Source of the DNA: Mesorhizobium sp. ORS 3324
GTDB lineage: Bacteria; Pseudomonadota; Alphaproteobacteria; Rhizobiales; Rhizobiaceae
Assembly: GCA_000824825.2 (NCBI GenBank)
Contig: LM655175.1
Coordinates: forward strand, 103,357 to 167,356
Length of the DNA stretch: 64,000 nt
Direction: 5' to 3'
This document shows, in pieces, positions 1 through 9,222 of this stretch. The notes beneath the pieces were generated by a model, which worked only from the letters and a program-made list of their open reading frames with translations, searched no databases and had not been told where the DNA came from. Position numbers and translations under genes: made by a program. Each line of letters starts with the position of its first letter. The stretch's first letter is position 1.

Positions 1-828
1 CGGCGCCGCCGCGTTGAGCTGCGTGCGCAGCGCAAGAAGCGCATCGAGCTCGCAGTCGAGCGTCAGATAGAAATGCGGGATGGTGCTCTTGGCCTCGACC
101 AGGCGGCGCGCGATGGTCTTGCGCATGTTGTCGTGCGGGACGAGCTCGTAGGAGCCTTCCGCGAACAGCTTCAGCACCTGATCGTCCGACATCGGTTTCG
201 GCGCGGGAGCCGGAGCGGATGACGGGATCTCGACCGGGCGTGGCGATATGATCTCGGCGGCCGGCTGAGCAACGGCGGCGCCTTTCGCGGCGACTGCAGC
301 CTCAACGTCGGCGCGCACAACGCGGCCGCGTGGACCGCTGCCTTTTATGCTGGCAATCGAAAGACCCGCCTCGCGCGCCAAGCGGCGCGCAAGCGGTGTC
401 GCACGCGAAGCCGACGGCGATTGGCTGATCTCCCCCCCTGTGGGGGAGATGGCCGGCAGGCCAGAGGGGGGCGCGACAGAATGAGACGTTGGCGGGGCAG
501 CGCCCCCCTCTGTCGGCTTCGCCGACATCTCCCCCACTTGGGGGGAGATTGGAGCCTTATCCTGTGCCGCCTCAGCCGAATACACTTCACCCTCGGCATA
601 GATCCACGCCACCGGTGCCCCGACGGCGATGTCGATGCCTTCCTTGCCGGTGATTTCACGAATGATGCCGCTCGCCGGCGCGTCGATCTCCATCGCCGCC
701 TTGTCAGTCTCGATCTCGAACAGCACGTCGCCTTGCTTGACCGAGGTGCCCTCATCGACGAACCAGCGCGAGATCTTGCCGGTCGCCATATCCATGTCGA
801 CCTTGGGGAGAATGACCTCGACCGGCAT
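1..828 (-). CDS. Dihydrolipoamide acyltransferase (E2) of a 2-oxoacid dehydrogenase, partial
   Basis: This is the N-terminal 276 codons of an E2 subunit; the catalytic C-terminus lies beyond the left edge. The lipoyl domain fills about residues 1-78, with the lipoylated lysine in the motif IETDKAAM. A long linker follows. A peripheral subunit-binding domain is recognisable from the motifs ATPLARRLA and GSGPRGRVV, and the start of the acyltransferase domain is seen in DNMRKTIARRL. E2 carries the acyl group from E1 to CoA. The ATG overlaps the stop of E1 beta (ATGA), so translation is probably coupled. The linker contains an in-frame palindromic repeat (see 429-553). The substrate (pyruvate, acetoin or another 2-oxoacid) cannot be decided from the sequence. 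Confidence 0.9.
   Translation of the reverse strand, partial: MPVEVILPKVDMDMATGKISRWFVDEGTSVKQGDVLFEIETDKAAMEIDAPASGIIREITGKEGIDIAVGAPVAWIYAEGEVYSAEAAQDKAPISPQVGEMSAKPTEGGAAPPTSHSVAPPSGLPAISPTGGEISQSPSASRATPLARRLAREAGLSIASIKGSGPRGRVVRADVEAAVAAKGAAVAQPAAEIISPRPVEIPSSAPAPAPKPMSDDQVLKLFAEGSYELVPHDNMRKTIARRLVEAKSTIPHFYLTLDCELDALLALRTQLNAAAP
429..553. repeat. Palindromic repeat pair inserted in frame in the E2 linker
   Basis: Two inverted copies of a short GC-rich element flank a centre near 490. Each contains a stem of the type CTCCCCC...GGGGGAG and the arms GCCCCCCTCTG / CAGAGGGGGGC. The style is that of rhizobial intergenic palindromes, but here it is translated: the E2 frame continues through it without a stop, adding about 42 residues rich in Pro, Gly, Ser and Ala between the lipoyl and subunit-binding domains. 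Confidence 0.7.
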
Positions 829-1826
829 CAGCTGCGCCCTTTCACCAGGTCGCGGGCGGCCGCCAGGATATCGGGCACCTGCGGCACAGTGGCTTTTTCC
901 AGCTCGGGATTATACGGAATGGGCGTCTCGGCTCCGCCGAGCCGCCCGATCGGCGCGTCGAGATAGTCGAAGGCCTCGCTCTCGGCGACCATTGCCGAAA
1001 CCTCGGCGCCGATGCCCAGCGTTTTCACCGCCTCATAGACGCACAGAAGGCGCGATGTCTTCTTCACGCTCGCGATGATCGTGGCCTTGTCCATCGGCCG
1101 CACCGTGCGGAGATCGACCACCTCCACGTCGATGCCCTCGCCCTGCAGAGCGGCAGCCGCCTCGAGCGCCTTGTGGACCATGATGGACGTGGCGACGATG
1201 GTAAGGTCACGCCCTTCGCGGCGCACCTCGGCCTTGCCGATCGGAACGGTGTAATGGCCCTCCGGCACCGGGCCCTTCATTTTGTAGAGCAGCTTGTGCT
1301 CGAAGATCATCACCGGGTCGGGATCGGCGATGGCCGCAAGCAGCATACCCTTGGCATCGTACGGGGTGGCGGGCTGGATCACCTTGAGCCCGGGCACGTG
1401 GCCGAGCCAGGCCTCCAGGCTCTGGCTGTGCTGTGCGGCTGCGCCGGTGCCCGACCCGGCCGGGAAGCGCATGACCACAGGCACCGACACCTCGCCGCCA
1501 AGCATGTAGCGCATCTTGGCGGCCTGGTTGACGATCTGCTCCATGGCGAGCGTGGCGAAGTCGGAAAACTGGAACTCGAAGATCGGCAGCAGGCCGGTCA
1601 TCGCGGCTCCGACGGCGATACCCGCACCGCCCAGTTCGGAGATCGGCGTGTCCATCACCCGATCGGGACCGAAACGCTCGACCAGGTCGCCCGTGACCTG
1701 GAAGGCGCCGCCGTAAACGCCAATGTCTTCGCCCATCAGGAAAACGCGCTCGTCGGCCTCCATGGCCAGCGCCATCGCCTCCTGGATCGCTTGGGCGTAA
1801 CTCAGCTCGCGAACGGACGCGTCCAT
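828..1826 (-). CDS. 2-oxoacid dehydrogenase E1 component, beta subunit
   Basis: A 332-residue transketolase-like beta subunit, the normal length for PdhB/AcoB proteins. It holds the pyrimidine-binding half of the thiamine diphosphate site (motif MGEDIG near residue 31, then the conserved stretch FEFQFSDF) and a C-terminal transketolase domain (about residues 200-325). With the alpha subunit it decarboxylates a 2-oxoacid and acylates the lipoyl group of E2. The start directly abuts the E1 alpha stop and the stop overlaps the E2 start by one base, so the three genes are a tight operon. PdhB and acetoin dehydrogenase AcoB are too similar to tell apart by eye. Confidence 0.92.
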   Translation of the reverse strand: MDASVRELSYAQAIQEAMALAMEADERVFLMGEDIGVYGGAFQVTGDLVERFGPDRVMDTPISELGGAGIAVGAAMTGLLPIFEFQFSDFATLAMEQIVNQAAKMRYMLGGEVSVPVVMRFPAGSGTGAAAQHSQSLEAWLGHVPGLKVIQPATPYDAKGMLLAAIADPDPVMIFEHKLLYKMKGPVPEGHYTVPIGKAEVRREGRDLTIVATSIMVHKALEAAAALQGEGIDVEVVDLRTVRPMDKATIIASVKKTSRLLCVYEAVKTLGIGAEVSAMVAESEAFDYLDAPIGRLGGAETPIPYNPELEKATVPQVPDILAAARDLVKGRS

Positions 1827-2858
1827 TTACGCGGCCTCCGTGTAGACATACCGCTCGCGGTCGGCCATGTCAGGCATGGGGCTTTCCTTCGCGAACTCGA
1901 TGCCCTCGACGATCTCTTTCCTGACCGCTTCGCGCACGGCTTCGATGCCCGCCTGGTCGATGATGCCCAATTCGACGAGCTCGGCCTCGAACAGCGCGAT
2001 CGGATCGCGGTTGGTCATCCAGTCCTCGATCTCTTCCTTGGTACGATAGCGGTTGCGGTCGCTCTTGGAGTGGCCGCGGTAGCGGTAGGTCTTGGACTCT
2101 ATGAGGGTCGGCCCTTCGCCCCGCCGGGCGCGCGCGAGGGCAGCTTGGGAGGCCTCGGCCACGGCCGAGAAGTTGTTGCCGTCAACGACGACGCCCGGCA
2201 TGCCATACGCAGCAGCGCGGTCGGCGACGCTTCTCACGGCCGTCGAGCGCTCGATCGACGTCGACATGCCGTAGCCGTTGTTCTCGCACACGAAGACAAC
2301 CGGCAGCGACCAGATGGACGCCATGTTCAGCGCTTCGTGGAAGGCGCCTTCGTTGTTGGCTCCGTCCCCGAAGAACGAGACGACCACCTTCCCGGTCCTC
2401 AGCTTCTTGGCCGAAAGCGCGGCCCCCACCGCGATCGGGATGCCGCCCGCGACGATGCCGTTGGCGCCGAGATTGCCCTTGGCAACGTCGGCGATGTGCA
2501 TCGAGCCGCCCCGGCCTTTGCAGTAGCCGGTGGTCTTGCCGAAAAACTCGGCGAACATCCGCTTCACGTCGGCGCCCTTGGCGATGCAGTGGCCATGCCC
2601 GCGATGGGTCGAGGTGATCTGGTCGTCCTCGCTCAGCGGCATGCAGATGCCGACGGCGCTCGCCTCCTGACCGATCGAGAGGTGCATCGTGCCGTGGATC
2701 AGGCCTCGCATGTAGGCGTCTTCCGCACCCTCCTCAAAGCGCCGTATCAGATACATCTTGCGCAGGGCTTCCTTGAGCTCCGCCGCGGAATATTGACGGT
2801 ACGCGAAGGGCAGGTTCGTCTGCTGCTGGGCGACGACTGCTTTTCCGGCAGTGGCCAT
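1827..2858 (-). CDS. 2-oxoacid dehydrogenase E1 component, alpha subunit
   Basis: A 343-residue alpha subunit with the thiamine diphosphate/Mg motif beginning GDGANNEGA (about residue 165) and ending about 30 residues later at the paired asparagines of CENNGYG. The conserved HRGHG and the phosphorylation-loop-like RYRGHSKSD are present. It forms the alpha2beta2 E1 heterotetramer with the next gene. It begins 3 bases after the stop of the SAF-domain oxidoreductase, so all four genes are probably one transcript. No E3 (dihydrolipoamide dehydrogenase) is visible; it may lie beyond the left edge or be shared with other complexes. Confidence 0.92.
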   Translation of the reverse strand: MATAGKAVVAQQQTNLPFAYRQYSAAELKEALRKMYLIRRFEEGAEDAYMRGLIHGTMHLSIGQEASAVGICMPLSEDDQITSTHRGHGHCIAKGADVKRMFAEFFGKTTGYCKGRGGSMHIADVAKGNLGANGIVAGGIPIAVGAALSAKKLRTGKVVVSFFGDGANNEGAFHEALNMASIWSLPVVFVCENNGYGMSTSIERSTAVRSVADRAAAYGMPGVVVDGNNFSAVAEASQAALARARRGEGPTLIESKTYRYRGHSKSDRNRYRTKEEIEDWMTNRDPIALFEAELVELGIIDQAGIEAVREAVRKEIVEGIEFAKESPMPDMADRERYVYTEAA

Positions 2859-2861
2859 GGC

Positions 2862-4181
2862 TCACTCTCCATAAACCAGCTTGTCCTGACGTGCCCGCAG
2901 CTCGGCGATCTTCGAGCCTGACGCCACGGCGGCGTTGGCATAGGTGATCAGTTCACCCTTCTTGATCGGCGCGGTGGCCGAGCCGCCCTGCAGCAGGCCG
3001 CAGGGGATGGCCTTGGCCGAACGGGCTTCCGGAGCGGTCATGATCCAGGCGCGGTAACAGTACTCACCGATCGCATCGAGCTTGTCGCCCGGCTTCAGGT
3101 CCTTCTTCGCCACGGCGCAGACCTCCGCGACCGGCTTCGACAGCGGCACCATGTCGGCCTTGCCGTAAAGCACGACGCGGGCACAGGTGAGCGGCACTTC
3201 AAGGGAGGTGAGATGGTAGGGGCGATGGAAGGTGAAGTAGGGCCCCTGGCCCATCTTCAGATCCTCCATGCGTTCCGAGATGCGCGGATGCGACATGTCG
3301 GCGATCACGAAGACACCCGGGGCGACCCCCTTGCCGATCGAATAGTCGACGACGCCGACCTTTGAGAGAACGCCGCCGTCCTTTTGCGGCACCAGAGTCT
3401 TCGACAATTCCCCGAGCGTCGCGGAAGGACCGTGCATGCCCGGCTTGTCGGGAACCAGCCCGGTGGCATTGGCGATCGCCGCCATCTCGACCATGGTCTT
3501 GGAGCCGTCGACGAACTCGACCAGCATGCGCACGTTCATGTTCCGTCGCTGCGCTTCCTCCTCGTAGTCGGGCGGGGTAGCATCGACGTTCAGCGGATTG
3601 TTCTTGCCTTTGCCTGCGGCGACGATGGGGTGACCCATGGCCGAGACGAACTCGATCAACTCCATGCAGGAGGACGGCTCGTCGCCGGCGCCGAGCGAGT
3701 AGGTGACGCCAAGCCTCTCGGCCTCGCTCTTGAGATAGGCGCCGATGGTGACGTCGGCCTCGACGTTCATCATGACGAGATGCTTGCCGTGCTCCATCGC
3801 GCGCAGGCCGATCTCCGCGCCGACCGCGGGCACGCCGGTGGCGTCGATCACCACGTCGATCAGGTCGCTGCCGATAACAAGGCTGGCATCGTTGGTGACG
3901 GCTACCTTGCGGGCTTCCATGGCTTCGGTCATCGCCGAGGCCGTCGAGACCTCTCTCGCATGTCCTTCTTCCTGAAAAGCGATGTCCACCGCCTTCAGCG
4001 CGTTCGGAATCCTCAACTCCGAGATGGCACCGATCTCGATGCCGTCCATGTGAGCTACACGGGTGACGATATCGGTGCCCATTTCGCCGGAGCCGATAAG
4101 GCCGATGCGAATTGGCTTGCCCGACGCCTGCCGCTCCTTCAAATCGCGAGCGAGCCCGATGGGGGCCACGTTGATACTCAT
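2862..4181 (-). CDS. Homoserine-dehydrogenase-like NAD(P) oxidoreductase with C-terminal SAF domain
   Basis: A 439-residue protein of the COG4091 type. The N-terminus has a Rossmann nucleotide-binding motif (GLIGSGEMG, about residue 27), followed by a homoserine-dehydrogenase-like catalytic region (DVVIDATG, ATGLVPDKPGM). A SAF domain lies near the C-terminus (about residues 340-410, motif DLKPGDKLDAIG). The ATG at 4181 is preferred over an upstream in-frame ATG at 4235 because GGAGGAG precedes it at good spacing. As first gene of the E1/E2 operon it probably makes or consumes the oxoacid used by the complex. No exact reaction can be assigned. Confidence 0.8.
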   Translation of the reverse strand: MSINVAPIGLARDLKERQASGKPIRIGLIGSGEMGTDIVTRVAHMDGIEIGAISELRIPNALKAVDIAFQEEGHAREVSTASAMTEAMEARKVAVTNDASLVIGSDLIDVVIDATGVPAVGAEIGLRAMEHGKHLVMMNVEADVTIGAYLKSEAERLGVTYSLGAGDEPSSCMELIEFVSAMGHPIVAAGKGKNNPLNVDATPPDYEEEAQRRNMNVRMLVEFVDGSKTMVEMAAIANATGLVPDKPGMHGPSATLGELSKTLVPQKDGGVLSKVGVVDYSIGKGVAPGVFVIADMSHPRISERMEDLKMGQGPYFTFHRPYHLTSLEVPLTCARVVLYGKADMVPLSKPVAEVCAVAKKDLKPGDKLDAIGEYCYRAWIMTAPEARSAKAIPCGLLQGGSATAPIKKGELITYANAAVASGSKIAELRARQDKLVYGE

Positions 4182-4215
4182 CGAAGACTCCTCCCTTTGC
4201 GTCTTCGTCATCACT

Positions 4216-4253
4216 ATTGAACATATGTCTTTCAATCAAGCGTTTTGTTCAAA
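4216..4253 (-). promoter_or_regulatory. Inverted-repeat operator candidate upstream of the E1/E2 operon
   Basis: ATTGAA (4216-4221) and TTCAAT (4231-4236) form an inverted repeat with a 9-base spacer, and a third half-site TTCAAA follows at 4248-4253. It lies 35 to 72 bases upstream of the SAF-protein start, where a promoter is expected. The binding protein is unknown and no regulator gene adjoins. Confidence 0.35.
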
Positions 4254-4415
4254 ATCTGCGCAAATTCGGCGCGGCGCTCCCATGGCCTGATCGACGTCGG
4301 CCGTCGAAGCCAATGGCGACGGTTGCTCTTGCGGTTCCATGGCAAGGTGTTCAGGGCCGACCCGGGGCACTGATGGTCGATGAAAAGCTGGGAGATCCGT
4401 TCGCGGTAACGGCGC

Positions 4416-5354
4416 TCAGCCCGGGCTGCCGGCCGCCGGATTCGCGGCGGCCGCCGACCGGAAACGGGCGGCGAAATCGTCGAGCGCCGGCCGCTCGGCA
4501 TCCGAGATCGCCCAGTAGGAGAAGGCGCCATCGGTCCAATGGACCAGCAGGAACCCGCCGGCCGAAAGATCGGCCGCCACCGGCACCGATTTAGCTTCGT
4601 TCTGCCGCGGCGCCGCAACCAATGTGATCAGATGCTCGTGATGACGATAGACCAGCGCCGGCATCGGCTTGTCGCCAATGACCTCGACGCGTCCTCCGAG
4701 CAGCGCGTAGCCGTCCTTGGCCATGTCGGGCGCCGGCGGGGACACGCCGATCCGGCCGTCGAGCCACGGCTTCACCGTATGTCGGTCGGACGAGACGATA
4801 TCGACCGGCGTTGCCGCGAGCAGGCTGCGGCGATGGCCGTTGGCAACGGCGACCGCGAAACTGTCGGGCGCATTCTCCACCATCAGCCATTGCGTCGCGC
4901 CGCTGGCGAGAACAGCCGTGAGCACGATCGAGGCCGCCATCTGGCGCCAGTCGAAGGAGCTGAAGCGGCGCGCCAGGCTGCGCGCCGTCGGCCGCATTTC
5001 GACCACCTTGCGCTGCGGCTGAGACTGAGACCGGGCTGAAGCCTGGGGCTCCGCCTTCGCGACATCGGCTTCCGCCTGGGTATCACTGGCGCGGCCCACA
5101 TCCGCGACGGCCGCGATGCGCGCCAGGAAGTCGTCGCTGACCGCCGGCCGCAGCACACCGGCGACAGCCGTGCGCAGCGCGACGATGCGCTGATGCTCGG
5201 CAGCAAGTGCGGGATCGGCGGCAATGCGCCGTTCGACGGCAAGGGCGGCCGCGGCGTCGAGTTCTCCATCTACAAGGGCGTGGATCATCAGCTTCATATC
5301 CTGCGGGTCTTCCGGCAGTCCGTCGCCAAGCGGGCCATTTTCAAGCGGGCTCAT
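4416..5354 (-). CDS. Transmembrane anti-sigma factor
   Basis: A 312-residue protein starting in a 4-base ATGA overlap with the upstream ECF sigma gene, the classic sigma/anti-sigma arrangement. The first 80 residues (HALVDGELDAAAA, then RRIAADPAL) look like a zinc-finger-type anti-sigma domain without the His/Cys zinc ligands. One membrane segment falls at about residues 139-158 (motif IVLTAVLASGA). The rest, about 150 residues, should be periplasmic. It most likely sequesters the upstream sigma factor until an envelope signal is sensed. The signal is not evident. Confidence 0.8.
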   Translation of the reverse strand: MSPLENGPLGDGLPEDPQDMKLMIHALVDGELDAAAALAVERRIAADPALAAEHQRIVALRTAVAGVLRPAVSDDFLARIAAVADVGRASDTQAEADVAKAEPQASARSQSQPQRKVVEMRPTARSLARRFSSFDWRQMAASIVLTAVLASGATQWLMVENAPDSFAVAVANGHRRSLLAATPVDIVSSDRHTVKPWLDGRIGVSPPAPDMAKDGYALLGGRVEVIGDKPMPALVYRHHEHLITLVAAPRQNEAKSVPVAADLSAGGFLLVHWTDGAFSYWAISDAERPALDDFAARFRSAAAANPAAGSPG

Positions 5355-6058
5355 GGGCGCCCTCCAAGTTCGGTCATCAGCAGGCTGCGGGCCCGCGCCA
5401 GCCGCGACATCACCGTGCCTTGCGGCACGCCGAGCATGGCCGCGATCTCGCGGTAGCTGAGGCCGTTTATGTCGCGCAGCACCAGCGTTTCGCGGAACGC
5501 CTCCGGCAGCCTTGCGATCGCCGCCTCTACCGCCGCCGAGTTCGCCTTGGCAATCAGCGCCGCCTCCGGGCTGTCTGAGTTGTCAGGCGGCGACACGTCG
5601 TCGAGATCGGCGAGATCGCCGACGGAGACCACGCCGCGCGGGCGGTTGCGCGCCATCCAGGTGTAGGACGCGTTGCGCACGATGGTGAGCAGCCACGCGC
5701 GGGGGTTTCCCCCAGCGAACCCAGCAATACCGGCATGCGCCTTGAGGCAAGCCTCCTGCACCACATCCTCGGCATCGGCAGGATTGCCAGTCAGCCAGCG
5801 GGCGAGCGACAGCGCGTCGCCAAGGTGCGGCAGCACCACTTCGGCAAAACGCGCGGCCAGCATTTTCTCGCTCAACACCGTTCCACCGTCAGGCGCTCCG
5901 GCCAAGGCTCCGCGGCCACGTTCAGCGGGTGGCGGCGGTGTGTCCCTGCTCGCGCGGGTGAAGATAGCCATTGCAGGCGAAGGCACCTGCTTCGATGGAG
6001 GTGAAGGCATAGATGTCACCGGAGTCAAGCGCCTCGGAACGGAACGGCGCATCGCCAT
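5351..6058 (-). CDS. ECF sigma factor (RNA polymerase sigma-70 family)
   Basis: This has sigma region 2 (LARWLTGNPADAEDVVQEA, and the promoter-melting part NPRAWLLTIVRN) and region 4 with a helix-turn-helix (GLSYREIAAMLGVPQGTVMSR). The conserved protein begins only near the valine/leucine at about residue 60 (VLSEKMLAARF), so the first 60 residues are probably untranslated and the true start is downstream, possibly a GTG or TTG near 5880. It is co-transcribed with the overlapping anti-sigma gene. It is not the EcfG stress sigma factor, which is encoded at 51328-51879. Confidence 0.85.
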   Translation of the reverse strand: MAMRRSVPRRLTPVTSMPSPPSKQVPSPAMAIFTRASRDTPPPPAERGRGALAGAPDGGTVLSEKMLAARFAEVVLPHLGDALSLARWLTGNPADAEDVVQEACLKAHAGIAGFAGGNPRAWLLTIVRNASYTWMARNRPRGVVSVGDLADLDDVSPPDNSDSPEAALIAKANSAAVEAAIARLPEAFRETLVLRDINGLSYREIAAMLGVPQGTVMSRLARARSLLMTELGGRP

Positions 6059-6059
6059 G

Positions 6060-6182
6060 TCAGGCCCGGTGGCAGGACGGCGATGCCCAAAGCACGCTGG
6101 TCCAGCTCGGCCGCTCCAGGGGCCCGCGCCGGCTTATGCCCTCGCCCTGCCTCCCGGCGCTCGCATTGTCACGATAGGTCAT
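6060..6182 (-). CDS. Possible 40-residue leader ORF upstream of the ECF sigma gene
   Basis: A short reading frame with a strong ribosome-binding site (AGGAG, 6 bases before the ATG) ending just before the sigma reading frame. The peptide (MTYRDNASAG...SCHRA) matches no family I recognise. It could be a coupling leader peptide or chance; the good ribosome-binding site is the only support. Confidence 0.3.
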   Translation of the reverse strand: MTYRDNASAGRQGEGISRRGPLERPSWTSVLWASPSCHRA

Positions 6183-6368
6183 CTCGGTCTCCTGCAACGC
6201 CGTGAGCGGCGCTTGCCTGGAAGACCGGCTGGACCGGCGGTTTATTCCCAAACGATCGCTGGTTTCGATCACGCTGATGTGATCGATTGTCGCCGGGCCC
6301 TCGCCAAGAGGACAATCCGGGACGGCCAGGTGCCGTCCGTCCGGCTTGGTCAGCGAGGCCCGCCGCGA

Positions 6369-7427
<1,059 letters not shown>

Positions 7428-7462
7428 TGCGTCTCTCCAAATAATGAGGGCGGATCAGCCGC

Positions 7463-8284
7463 TCAGCCGCCCTTGACCGCGCCGGCGGTGAGCCCGGCGA
7501 CGATCTGCCGTTGCGCGAACATGGTCAGCACCAGCACCGGCAGCGTCACCACCAGCGCCGCGGCGGCGAGCGGTCCCCAGCTCACCTGCTCGTAGGACAG
7601 CATGTTGTAGACCGCGACCGGCAATGTCCGCGTCTCGCGGCTGGCGAGCACCACGCCGAAGACGAAGTTGTTCCACGAGAAGATGATCGACGGGATGAAC
7701 GCCACGACGATGCCGGGCTTGGCGATCGGCAGCGCCACCAGACGGAACACCTGCCACGAGCTGGCGCCGTCGATATTGGCCGCCTCCTCCAGCTCCATCG
7801 GCGTCGTCTCGAAATAGCCGATCATCACCCAGACCACGATCGGCACCGTCACCACCAGATGGATGATGATCTGCGGCCAGAGCGTGCCGAGAATGCCCAG
7901 CCATTGGAACAAGAGGAAGAGCGGGATGAGATAGGAAAGCCCCGGCGTCATGCGCGCGATCATGATGACGATCGCCGAGCGTTCCGCCTTGAGCCTGGCG
8001 ATGCCGTAGCCGGCCGGCACGCCGATCAGCAGCGCCAGCAGCGTCGCCGTGCCGGTGACGAGCACCGAATTCCAGAGATAGAGCAGGAAATTGTTCTCCT
8101 CGAACACCTTCGCGTAGTTCGACCAGGCGAAGCGTTCGGGGATCAGGATCGGCGGATAGGCGCCGTTGTCGATCTCGAACTTCAGCGACAGCGAAACCAT
8201 CCAGAGGAAGAACAGGATCGCCGGCGAGACCAGCACCAGCGCCGCGAAGAACAGGCCTATTTTGTTGAGCAGCCGCGAGCTCAT
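7463..8284 (-). CDS. Sugar ABC transporter permease (MalG type)
   Basis: A 273-residue inner-membrane permease with six predicted membrane segments and the EAA loop (ELEEAANIDGAS) that docks onto the ATPase. It starts with an ATGA overlap with the stop of the upstream permease. It pairs with that protein to form the CUT1 translocation channel. Confidence 0.93.
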   Translation of the reverse strand: MSSRLLNKIGLFFAALVLVSPAILFFLWMVSLSLKFEIDNGAYPPILIPERFAWSNYAKVFEENNFLLYLWNSVLVTGTATLLALLIGVPAGYGIARLKAERSAIVIMIARMTPGLSYLIPLFLLFQWLGILGTLWPQIIIHLVVTVPIVVWVMIGYFETTPMELEEAANIDGASSWQVFRLVALPIAKPGIVVAFIPSIIFSWNNFVFGVVLASRETRTLPVAVYNMLSYEQVSWGPLAAAALVVTLPVLVLTMFAQRQIVAGLTAGAVKGG

Positions 8285-9222
8285 CTATTGCCCTCCGCGT
8301 CGACCCATTGCGAGCGCTGGCGCAGCATCAGGAGGATGAAGGACAGGGCGACGATGACGATGAAGAAGACCACGGCCATGGCCGAGCCATAGCCCATGTC
8401 GTAATAGGAGAAGGCGGTGTTGTAGAGATAGATGTTGATCGTTTCCGAGGCAGTGCCGGGCCCGCCCTGGGTCATTGCGTAGATGATGTCGAAGCTCTTC
8501 AGCGCATCGATCGTGCGGATGATGACCGCGATCATCAGGAACGGCGCGATCATCGGCAAGGTGAGATAGCGAAACTGCTGCCAGGCATTGGCGCCGTCGA
8601 TCTCGGCGCTCTCGAACGGCTCGCGCGGCACGGAAGCCAGCCCGCCCAGCACGATCAGCATCACCAGCGGCGTCCACTGCCAGGTCTCGACAGCGACCAG
8701 CGACGGAATGACCGTGTTGGCGTTGAAGATCCACTCCTGCGCCGGAATGCCGACAAGCGACAGGAGATAGTTGAGTACGCCGAGCTGCGGATGGAACATC
8801 ATGGTCCAGACCAGTGCCACGGCAACGGGGGTGGCCATCATCGGCATGACGAAAATGCCGCGCAGCAAGCCGCGCAAGGCAAACCTGGCGTCGAAGATGA
8901 GGGCGGCGACAGTGCCGAAGAACATCGGCGCGATCACCGACAGGAAGGTGTAGGTCAACGTGTGCCAAAGCGATTCCCAGAAGCGCGGATCGCTCGCCAG
9001 GCGCAGATAGTTTTCCATCCCGGCAAAGCTTCGCGACTGGCCGAGCGTCCAGCTGTTGACGCTCATCCAGAGCGTGAAAGCCCAGGGAAAGACGATCACG
9101 GCGCCGACGACGAAGAGCGCCGGGACGACGAAAGGCCAGTAGTTGGGAGCCAGCCGCACCGGCCGGCTCTCCTCGATGGCTTGCGTCGTCACCCCCGCGC
9201 GTTCTGGGGCGATGGCGGACAT
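8281..9222 (-). CDS. Sugar ABC transporter permease (MalF type)
   Basis: A 313-residue permease with about six membrane segments and an EAA loop (EPFESAEIDGANAW). The open frame continues upstream, but the ATG at 9222 (MSAIAPERAG) is chosen because it overlaps the stop of the binding-protein gene by one base and leaves a cytoplasmic N-terminus of normal length. It forms a heterodimer with the downstream MalG-type permease. Confidence 0.92.
   Translation of the reverse strand: MSAIAPERAGVTTQAIEESRPVRLAPNYWPFVVPALFVVGAVIVFPWAFTLWMSVNSWTLGQSRSFAGMENYLRLASDPRFWESLWHTLTYTFLSVIAPMFFGTVAALIFDARFALRGLLRGIFVMPMMATPVAVALVWTMMFHPQLGVLNYLLSLVGIPAQEWIFNANTVIPSLVAVETWQWTPLVMLIVLGGLASVPREPFESAEIDGANAWQQFRYLTLPMIAPFLMIAVIIRTIDALKSFDIIYAMTQGGPGTASETINIYLYNTAFSYYDMGYGSAMAVVFFIVIVALSFILLMLRQRSQWVDAEGNR

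Noticed and set aside
1173..2921. 582-codon open frame on the plus strand across the E1 genes
   Set aside because: It is antisense to clearly coding E1 alpha and beta, is His/Arg/Gly-rich and has no family motifs; it arises from GC-rich codon use.
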